A stretch of DNA of 10,471 nucleotides from Opitutia bacterium UBA4654 (lineage in GTDB: Bacteria > Verrucomicrobiota > Verrucomicrobiia > Opitutales > Intestinicryptomonadaceae), in NCBI GenBank assembly GCA_002405555.1, contig DHMA01000133.1, positions 12,313 through 22,783 on the forward strand, given 5' to 3'. This document shows, one piece after another, positions 5,927-10,471 of the stretch. Position 1 is the stretch's first letter. Every line of letters starts with the position of its first letter. A program made the translations under genes and the position numbers. A model generated the notes under the pieces. The model worked only from the letters and a program-made list of their open reading frames with translations. It ran no database searches and was not told the DNA's origin.

Positions 5927-6418
5927 ATGGCCGAAAGCATAATCAAAACGCAGGTTCTCGACGACGTTTCGCCCGAAGTCCGCAAGCTTATGGATAGTCT
6001 TTCGCCGGAGGGCAGGCGTAAACTTTTGCGCAGGCTTGCCCACCTGTTTGTCGAAGACGCCAAGCGGAACTTCGACGACCCCGCGAACCGCCCCGAACCG
6101 TGGGCGGACAAAAAGGTCTACAAACGCGGCAGGGGCTTGTTCAGCGTGCCGTCCAATTTGAAAGATACGGGTTCGCTCCTAAAAAGCATCAAGCTAAAAT
6201 ACCCCGATTCGGACTCCGCCGAAATTTCCGCAAGCCCCGACTACACCGACCCCAAAGGCGTAAGGCACGCGGGCTACGGAGTGTTCCACCAAGAGGGCAC
6301 AAGCAAAATGCCGCGCCGTCCGTATTTTTCGCTGCAAAAGGGCGGCAACAAGCTCACCGCCCCTATGCGCGACGAATTCGAAGCGCAAATCTTCGCGTTT
6401 CTGGGAATAAAAAAATAG
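5927..6418 (+). CDS. Mu gpG-like virion morphogenesis / tail completion protein
   Basis: This 163-residue protein is close to the length of Mu G (about 156). Recognisable parts are RRKLLRRLAHLFVEDAKRNF near the N-terminus, LKDTGSLLKSI at 78-88, and YGVFHQEGTSKMPRRPYF at 117-134. The last two form the 'L..TG.L..S' and 'Y...HQ.G....P.RPF' signature of the phage virion morphogenesis family, which completes tails or head-tail joining. An upstream TTG at 5903 would add eight residues but would overlap the immunity gene. I prefer the ATG at 5927, one base after that gene's stop. No Shine-Dalgarno sequence precedes it, so translation probably depends on ribosomes finishing the immunity gene. In Mu, G directly follows F; here the immunity gene intervenes. 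Confidence 0.85.
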   Translation: MAESIIKTQVLDDVSPEVRKLMDSLSPEGRRKLLRRLAHLFVEDAKRNFDDPANRPEPWADKKVYKRGRGLFSVPSNLKDTGSLLKSIKLKYPDSDSAEISASPDYTDPKGVRHAGYGVFHQEGTSKMPRRPYFSLQKGGNKLTAPMRDEFEAQIFAFLGIKK

Positions 6419-6424
6419 CCGCCT

Positions 6425-6440
6425 CTATATATAATATACA
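6425..6440 (+). promoter_or_regulatory. AT-rich box with a possible -10 element (TATAAT at 6430-6435)
   Basis: A pure A/T run within TATATATAATATAC stands out in GC-rich DNA just after the G stop codon. It contains a perfect TATAAT. No convincing -35 lies 16-18 bases upstream (that region is A-rich after the stop codon). If used, transcription would begin just before the terminator hairpin, which would make the hairpin an attenuator. It may instead be an upstream A/T tract that helps termination. The direct repeat TTGCCGT at 6487-6493 and 6496-6502, downstream of the terminator, could be an activator site for the head operon. All of this is weakly supported. Confidence 0.25.
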
Positions 6441-6443
6441 CTG

Positions 6444-6475
6444 AACGGACTTTTCGAAAGAAAAGCCCGTTTTTT
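6444..6475 (+). terminator. Intrinsic terminator after the G gene
   Basis: A 12-bp stem (6444-6455 with 6460-6471) has one A/C mismatch at 6449/6466 and closes with a GAAA tetraloop. It is followed directly by a run of T that ends at 6475. This is the classical rho-independent form. It would end the transcript covering MuF, the immunity gene and G, before the protease gene. Mu itself is reported to end its lys transcript between G and I, so the position agrees with established Mu organisation. Confidence 0.8.
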
Positions 6476-6544
6476 GTGTTCCGTTTTTGCCGTAGTTGCC
6501 GTGCGGATTCGCGCGGTTTTCGGGTTTTTGGTAGTCTCGCGGAA

Positions 6545-7519
6545 ATGATTTCCGCAGGACAGGCAGACAAAATAGCGGCTCCGAAATTCGCAATAGACGG
6601 CGCTTCGGAAAACCCTCCCGCGCGTCTGCTCATTCTGCCGTGGGGCGAATCGTCCTACGACGGCGGAACGGCGAAGCTCGTCGTGGACGGGCGTTCGCTT
6701 GCGCTCATACCCGAAGCCCAGCGCAATTCCAATTTCGACAAACTCGCGCTCGACTTCAACCACAATTCAATCCCCGGCTCCGAGTCGTACACGGGCGAGC
6801 CCGTCAAAGTAGCCGCCTACGGCCTCCTCGAAATCGTCCCAAACGACGGAATTTATCTGGCGAATCTCGAATGGACCGCCGACGGCGAAAAGGCGTGGCG
6901 CGGCGGATATTACAGGGATATTTCGCCGGCGGTTTTGTCCGACCGGCACGGAGTCGTCTATTTCGTGCACAGCGCGGCGCTCTGCCGCAACGGCCGGATT
7001 CCCGGCCTCGAAGTGTTCAGCGCGGATTTTCTCAAACCAAAAACAAAGGCAACTATGGACAAATACAAACAGATGGTTTGCCGACTGCTTGGCGTCGCCG
7101 AGGATACCGACGACGCAACGATTGAATCCGCGTTCGAACGGGCGGTTTCGGAGGTCGGCAAAAAAACCGACGGCGGCAAAAACGCCGAAACGGAAAAACA
7201 GCTCGAAACGTTTTCCGCGCGACTCGACGGCATAAGCGCCGCGGTCGACGCGCTCTCGAAACGCGCCGACGAAGCCGCACGCGATGCGCTGCTTTCCGCC
7301 GCGCTCGCCGAGGGCAAAATCGTTCCCGAAAGCGCGAAGTCGCTCGGTCTGGACGCGCTCAAAACCTTCTGCGCAAGCCTGCCGTGCGTCGTGCCGCTCG
7401 GCCGCCGCACGCCCGAAGGCATAAAGGAATTTTCCGCAAAGACACCCCAAAACTCCGCCGCCGCCGAAGTCCGCAACAGGCTCGGTCTGACGGAGGAGGA
7501 ATTCGAGAAAGGCGCATAA
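6545..7519 (+). CDS. Mu I-like prohead protease with C-terminal scaffold region
   Basis: This 324-residue protein resembles the Mu I (gp32) peptidase family (Mu protein about 361). The N-terminal protease half contains LALDFNHNS with H73 and YYRDISPAV with S127. These correspond to the conserved His in 'D..H' and the Ser in 'YR.iSP' of the family and are the best catalytic candidates. VEWT-like LEWTADGEKAW precedes the Ser. From about residue 171 the sequence becomes helical and charged, as expected for a scaffold. The protease matures the prohead by cutting scaffold and head proteins. The ATG at 6545 has only a weak ribosome site. A GTG at 6476 would add 23 residues without family similarity and lies against the terminator. 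It heads the operon of protease, cement and major head genes. Confidence 0.85.
   Translation: MISAGQADKIAAPKFAIDGASENPPARLLILPWGESSYDGGTAKLVVDGRSLALIPEAQRNSNFDKLALDFNHNSIPGSESYTGEPVKVAAYGLLEIVPNDGIYLANLEWTADGEKAWRGGYYRDISPAVLSDRHGVVYFVHSAALCRNGRIPGLEVFSADFLKPKTKATMDKYKQMVCRLLGVAEDTDDATIESAFERAVSEVGKKTDGGKNAETEKQLETFSARLDGISAAVDALSKRADEAARDALLSAALAEGKIVPESAKSLGLDALKTFCASLPCVVPLGRRTPEGIKEFSAKTPQNSAAAEVRNRLGLTEEEFEKGA
7055..7519 (+). CDS. Probable nested scaffold protein (Mu Z-like), internal start in the protease gene
   Basis: An in-frame ATG at 7055 is preceded by AAAGG at 7045-7049 with a five-base gap, a better ribosome site than the one at the protease start. Translation from it gives 154 residues: MDKYKQMVCRLLGVAEDTDD at the N-terminus, a heptad-like coiled coil at about 44-85 (LETFSARLDGISAAVDALSK), and an acidic C-terminus (LTEEEFEKGA). 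Mu makes scaffold Z from the 3' part of I, and lambda makes Nu3 from the end of C in the same way. The junction lies just after the protease homology ends, where such a start belongs. That the internal start is used is inference. Confidence 0.5.
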   Translation: MDKYKQMVCRLLGVAEDTDDATIESAFERAVSEVGKKTDGGKNAETEKQLETFSARLDGISAAVDALSKRADEAARDALLSAALAEGKIVPESAKSLGLDALKTFCASLPCVVPLGRRTPEGIKEFSAKTPQNSAAAEVRNRLGLTEEEFEKGA

Positions 7520-7520
7520 A

Positions 7521-7982
7521 ATGGCTCTTACAACAGACAGAAATTCTCCCCGCACGACGGGCACGATAATTTCGGCTCCCGTCGCCGCGGGCGCAAAAAT
7601 CTTCGCGGGCGCACTCGTTGCGTTCAACGCAAGCGGATACCTTGTGCCCGCCTCCGATACCGCAGGTCTGCGCGTGGCGGGCGTCGCCGACGAAGCCGAC
7701 GACAACACGGACGGACAGAACGGCGCAGTTTCCGTAAAAGTTTCGCGCGGCGCGTTCAAGCTGGGCAATTCGGCATCGAAGGCGGTCGCGCAGGCGAACG
7801 TAGGCGGAGTCGTCTACGTCGAGGACGACGAAACGGTCGCGAAGGAATCGACAAAATCGGTCGTCGCGGGCGTCGCGCTCGAACTCGACGGCGACGGCGT
7901 CTGGGTTGACGTTTCAATCGCGGGCGCAATAACCGCGGCAAACGCATTCGCAACGGCGGCAGTCGAAGCCTCCAAATCGTAG
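7521..7982 (+). CDS. Capsid cement / decoration protein
   Basis: This 153-residue protein, rich in Ala, Gly and Val, follows the pattern of small beta-rich head decoration proteins of Mu-like and related phages (DUF2190-like). It has PVAAGAKIFAGALVAFNASG in the N-terminal third, then LRVAGVADEADDNTDG, a GGVVYVEDDETV loop at 95-106 and AGVALELDGDGVWVDV at 116-131. The last 20 residues are an Ala-rich tail. Such proteins bind the outside of the expanded capsid or stabilise capsomer joints. It starts one base after the protease stop with AAAGG at 7508-7512 and is followed by the major head protein, the usual neighbourhood. Family assignment is from the motif pattern and place, not from a search. 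Confidence 0.75.
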   Translation: MALTTDRNSPRTTGTIISAPVAAGAKIFAGALVAFNASGYLVPASDTAGLRVAGVADEADDNTDGQNGAVSVKVSRGAFKLGNSASKAVAQANVGGVVYVEDDETVAKESTKSVVAGVALELDGDGVWVDVSIAGAITAANAFATAAVEASKS

Positions 7983-7997
7983 GAAAGGAAATAAAAG

Positions 7998-8912
7998 ATG
8001 GTTCTAAACAAACAAAATATTTCGGCGGCAACGCAGGGCTTCCGCGCGATATTTATTAAAGAGCTTGCGGGCGGCGTTCAGCCCGTCGGCTTGCAGCTCG
8101 CGATGGAGGTTCCGTCGTCGAACGCGGTCGAAACGTGGGGCTGGTTCGAAAAGGTAAGCGGTATGAAGGAACTGACGGGCGAAGCAAAGGTCGAAGACCT
8201 CGCCGCCGCCTCGTACACCATTCCCAACAAGGAATGGGAAGACACCGTGGCGATTCCGCAGGCCGACTTCGAACGCGACAAGTACGGACAGTACGGCAAG
8301 CTTATCCAGCTGATGGCGCAGGGCAGCAAGGCGCACGACTCGAAGCAGATTGCGTCGCTTCTGATGGGAGGCTTCACCAACAAGTGCTACGACGGCAGGG
8401 AATTTTTCAGCACCGCCCACGTCTACACGAGCAACCCGAAAGTCAAGTACTCCAACAAGCTTTCGAATAAACTTTCGTCGGCAAGCTTCGAAGCCGCGCG
8501 CGCGCTAATCCGCAAGATTCCCAACGCCGCGGGCGACGCAATGGGCAACGGCGAAAACCTCGTTCTGGTGGTCTCCGCCAAAAACGAGGGCTTGGCGAAA
8601 CGCATCCTCGAAGCCGAAAACAACGAAAAGGGCGCAAGCAACGTCAACCGCGGCGCGGCGAAAGTGCTCGTTTGGTCTGCAATCGACCTCAAAAACGAGG
8701 ACGCGTGGTTCTTGGTCGAACTCGGCGCGGTCGCGAAGCCGTTCGTCGTTCAGCGCGAAACCCAAACGCAGCTCATCGCCTGCGACGACCTCGAAGACGC
8801 GACGGTGATGAAGACGCACCGCTTCACCTACCAAGCCTACAAACGCGCGGGCTACGGCTACGCGCTCCCGCAGTACGCAGTGGGTTCCGACGGCTCGACC
8901 GACGCCCTCTGA
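7998..8912 (+). CDS. Mu gpT-like major head protein
   Basis: This 304-residue protein is almost the same length as Mu gpT (about 305). Characteristic stretches are WGWFEKVSGM at 47-56, the segment starting NKEWEDTVAIPQADFERDKY at 77, and YDGREFFSTAHV at 131-142. The last two are typical of the gpT major head subunit family, with its conserved 'T..ipr..iedD..G' region and 'dG..fFs..H'. It should form the HK97-fold shell of the icosahedral head. An AGGAAAGGA ribosome site precedes the ATG and predicts strong expression. The protein contains no obvious prosequence, consistent with a separate scaffold. A GC-rich hairpin follows the gene. Confidence 0.9.
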   Translation: MVLNKQNISAATQGFRAIFIKELAGGVQPVGLQLAMEVPSSNAVETWGWFEKVSGMKELTGEAKVEDLAAASYTIPNKEWEDTVAIPQADFERDKYGQYGKLIQLMAQGSKAHDSKQIASLLMGGFTNKCYDGREFFSTAHVYTSNPKVKYSNKLSNKLSSASFEAARALIRKIPNAAGDAMGNGENLVLVVSAKNEGLAKRILEAENNEKGASNVNRGAAKVLVWSAIDLKNEDAWFLVELGAVAKPFVVQRETQTQLIACDDLEDATVMKTHRFTYQAYKRAGYGYALPQYAVGSDGSTDAL

Positions 8913-8938
8913 TTTTTCCGATAACCGTGATACCCGTG

Positions 8939-8970
8939 GGGCGGCGGCGCAACAAACGCCGTCGCCCTTT
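8939..8970 (+). terminator. GC-rich hairpin after the major head gene (terminator-like)
   Basis: An 11-bp stem, GGGCGGCGGCG at 8939-8949 with CGCCGTCGCCC at 8957-8967, includes one G-T wobble and a seven-base CAACAAA loop. Only TTT follows before CC, so as a terminator it is probably partial. Placed just after a highly expressed capsid gene, it may reduce read-through into the tail genes or protect the 3' end of the capsid message. Confidence 0.55.
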
Positions 8971-8978
8971 CCGCAAAA

Positions 8979-9437
8979 ATGAACTGGATAGAATTCCAAC
9001 GCAAAGACCTTCTGACCTTTCAGCCCGCCGACATCGTTGTTGCAATAGAAAACGCGGCGGAGCAAAAGGGCGAAAGCAACCCGATTCCCGACGCGATAGA
9101 GGCGGCGGTGCTCGAAATCCGCGCGGCGGTAAAAAGCGGCAACTACAAGGTGGACGCCGACCGCGCAAAAATTCCCGCCGAACTCAAAAAGCACTGCGCC
9201 GCCCTCGTGATGGAATTTGCGCGGCAGAAGATTATGACGGCGCTTTCCGCCGACGAGATACGCCTTGCGAACGCCGCACGCGAGCTTCTGGCAAAAATCG
9301 CCGACGGCGAATTCGCGGTCTCTATGCCCGACAACCCCGAATCGGCGGCGGCTACCGCCCAAACGTCGTCGGGCCCGACGGTCGTTATTTCGCAACCCTC
9401 AAAACTTTTCCCGACATCGGGCAGACTCAATTTTTAA
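8979..9437 (+). CDS. Head-tail adaptor protein (Mu gp36-position, DUF1320-like)
   Basis: This 152-residue helical protein lies immediately downstream of the major head gene. Its layout matches head-tail connector proteins of the gp6/gp36 type: VLEIRAAVKSGNYKV, a Pro-led helix ELKKHCAALVMEFARQKIM, then DEIRLANAARELLAKIADGEF, followed by a flexible Ala/Ser-rich tail. In the related family the pattern is a short helix, a proline, the helix carrying 'ia.y.l', then 'Y..A...L..ia.G'. Such proteins form a ring below the portal and join head to tail. No clear ribosome site precedes the ATG; the strong hairpin just upstream may influence initiation. The assignment rests on layout and position more than on sequence identity. 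Confidence 0.6.
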   Translation: MNWIEFQRKDLLTFQPADIVVAIENAAEQKGESNPIPDAIEAAVLEIRAAVKSGNYKVDADRAKIPAELKKHCAALVMEFARQKIMTALSADEIRLANAARELLAKIADGEFAVSMPDNPESAAATAQTSSGPTVVISQPSKLFPTSGRLNF

Positions 9438-9438
9438 A

Positions 9439-9882
9439 ATGGCATCGATAATCAAAACGGTACAGGCGCAAATAGAGGCGCGGGTCGAGGAACTCGTCGC
9501 CGATTCGTCGGTCGTTGTGATGAGCCGCCTGCGCGGGCACGTCGCAAACAACGTGGCTGCGGCGGTCAATACGAACAAAATCGTCGTGCTCTGCCTGCCG
9601 CCCGCAATCGGCGGAATCAAGCCAAACGTGTTCAGCCGCTGCGTCGCCGACGACTGCAAAATGCGACTGCGCGTAATCGAACGCCCGACGACGAACCCGA
9701 CGAAGACAAACGCCTACGAGCTTGTCGAAAAAATACTTTCAATCAACGGCTACAAAACACCCTGCGGCGTGCAGGTGTTCGTAGCCCGCGCCGAGTCGGC
9801 GGACCCCGACGACGAAAATTTCGTGGAGTTCGAGCTTGAGCTGAAAATGACGCTCGAATTTCCGCGAACGGAAACCCTTTAA
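9439..9882 (+). CDS. Probable tail terminator / gp37-like tail completion protein
   Basis: This 147-residue protein starts one base after the adaptor stop, so translation is probably coupled. It has an N-terminal amphipathic helix (IIKTVQAQIEARVEELVADS), a beta section with KIVVLCLPPAIGG and MRLRVIER, then NAYELVEKILSINGYKT and a final strand FVEFELELKMTLEF. A mixed alpha/beta fold of about 140 residues ending in a long strand, between adaptor and tail tube genes, fits the tail terminator or Mu gp37-like class that caps the tail tube. No family motif is certain. The alternative is a second connector or neck protein. Confidence 0.55.
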   Translation: MASIIKTVQAQIEARVEELVADSSVVVMSRLRGHVANNVAAAVNTNKIVVLCLPPAIGGIKPNVFSRCVADDCKMRLRVIERPTTNPTKTNAYELVEKILSINGYKTPCGVQVFVARAESADPDDENFVEFELELKMTLEFPRTETL

Positions 9883-9906
9883 ACCAAAAACAACAACCAA
9901 TGAAAA

Positions 9907-9933
9907 AAAACTGCGAGATTGTCCCGCAGTTTT
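9907..9933 (+). terminator. Hairpin before the tail tube gene (attenuator or terminator)
   Basis: A perfect 9-bp stem, AAAACTGCG at 9907-9915 with CGCAGTTTT at 9925-9933, encloses a nine-base loop. It ends in TTTT and has an A run on its left side, so it could act as an intrinsic terminator in either direction, though weakly. The ribosome site GGGAG of the next gene (9935-9939) begins right after the stem. The hairpin could therefore tune expression of the tail tube or protect a processed message. Confidence 0.5.
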
Positions 9934-9949
9934 CGGGAGAAAAAACAAA

Positions 9950-10471
9950 ATGGCAACAACAACATATCCAGTACCGTCAACCATCGAGGGACCGTGCCTT
10001 GTGCAGCTGGGCAGCGGCAATTCGGCGGTCGTCTTCGAGTCGAAGGACGACGTGAAGCTCCAAATCACCGACGAGACCGAAGACGTGTCCACAAAGACGC
10101 GCGGCGTGCTCGGTCAAAAGCTCAAAGGCCGCAAAATAGAGGTCAAGTTCAAGCCCGTGAAATGGTCGGCGTTTTCGACGCTGTTTGCGGTTTTGAAGCT
10201 GACGCGCGGGCAGTCGGTCTTCGGCAAAGCGAACACGCCCGCCACGATTTTCGGCATCGACGGGCAGAAGGTGGAGCTTCCCCGCGCGGCGATAACGGGC
10301 ATTCCCTCAATCGGCTGCGGCGTGGGCAAGGAGCTTCTGGGCGAATTTACGCTCACGGGGCTTGTGGACCCGTCGAAGCCGTACAGCGACCTTTCGAGCC
10401 TCGTTAAAATCTCGGCGGCAACTTTCCCGTCGCTGCCGACGCTCTCCGACGCAGACCTCGAATCGGCGGGC
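9950..10471 (+). CDS. Probable major tail tube protein (3' end outside window)
   Basis: The frame runs from ATG 9950 to the window edge, giving 174 residues without a stop. GGGAG at 9935-9939 is the ribosome site. The sequence opens TTTYPVPSTIEGPCLVQLGS, has alternating beta-type stretches (AVVFESKDDVKLQITDET, KGRKIEVKFKPVKWSAF), then IFGIDGQKVELPRAAITGIP and GKELLGEFTLTGLVDPS. Beta-rich proteins in which a strand pair is followed by 'G.f...G' turns are typical of siphophage tail tube or major tail proteins. Its position straight after the tail terminator candidate supports this. No sheath gene lies between them, so the tail may be non-contractile. Assignment is by pattern and place. Confidence 0.6.
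   Translation, partial: MATTTYPVPSTIEGPCLVQLGSGNSAVVFESKDDVKLQITDETEDVSTKTRGVLGQKLKGRKIEVKFKPVKWSAFSTLFAVLKLTRGQSVFGKANTPATIFGIDGQKVELPRAAITGIPSIGCGVGKELLGEFTLTGLVDPSKPYSDLSSLVKISAATFPSLPTLSDADLESAG

Noticed and set aside
6476..6544. GTG start at 6476 for the protease gene
   Set aside because: It abuts the T tract of the terminator at 6444-6475 and adds residues without similarity to the family; the ATG at 6545 starts near the homologous part.
8972..9451. Arg-rich alternative + strand frames across the adaptor gene
   Set aside because: They are shifted-frame shadows; the 8979-9437 frame has normal composition and leads into the next start by a one-base gap.
1..10471. CRISPR arrays, tRNA genes, insertion sequences, phage attachment ends
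   Set aside because: No spaced direct repeats, no cloverleaf-like sequence, no additional transposase and no terminal phage sequence were noticed when reading through the window.

Overview
The window reads as the middle of a Mu-like transposable phage or prophage, with every supported gene on the + strand. The evidence is a MuB-type transposition ATPase fragment at the left edge, a Mu Gam-type DNA-end-binding protein, and then the Mu head series in its usual relative order: MuF minor head protein, G-type virion morphogenesis protein, I-type protease with a probable nested scaffold, a capsid cement protein and a gpT-type major head protein. Head-tail completion proteins and a probable tail tube follow. 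The host cannot be named from sequence alone. The phage backbone is GC-rich (hand-counted 60-base blocks mostly near or above 60%). A PVC-group host such as a gut verrucomicrobial lineage is only an impression.

Layout. Positions 1-2367: early region with the B-like ATPase (partial), a MazG-like pyrophosphohydrolase, three small or medium proteins of unknown function and a two-helix membrane protein, tightly packed and often overlapping by ATGA or separated by a few bases. 2387-3770: Gam, an unknown protein, and a possible winged-helix DNA-binding protein. 3771-3874: a short non-coding stretch with nested inverted repeats. 3875-6418: MuF fused to a metalloprotease-like domain, a small AT-rich gene that is probably its immunity partner, then G. 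6419-6544: a non-coding gap with a clear intrinsic terminator. 6545-8912: protease/scaffold, cement protein, major head protein. 8913-10471: head-tail genes and the start of a tail tube gene, with hairpins in the two intergenic gaps.

The most interesting element is the fusion at 3875-5605. Its first ~175 residues are an ordinary MuF head-morphogenesis domain. After an Ala/Gly-rich linker (residues 282-298) it carries a zincin-like domain with an HEIGH motif at residues 382-386 and a downstream EAFAE motif. GC content falls from 68% (4681-4740) to 38% (4861-4920) and stays low through the adjacent 105-residue gene (30% in 5821-5880), then returns to 60% inside G. This is the signature of a polymorphic toxin tip plus immunity cassette inserted at the end of MuF. 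MuF-linked polymorphic toxins are a known class in temperate phages; this zincin/immunity pair is, as far as I can tell, worth describing.

A second oddity is what is missing. In Mu and its relatives the lysis genes, both terminase subunits and the portal lie between the early region and F. Here only about 100 bases separate the last early-type gene from MuF, so these functions have been moved elsewhere, or the element has lost them. No tRNA, rRNA, CRISPR array, insertion sequence or phage end was seen.
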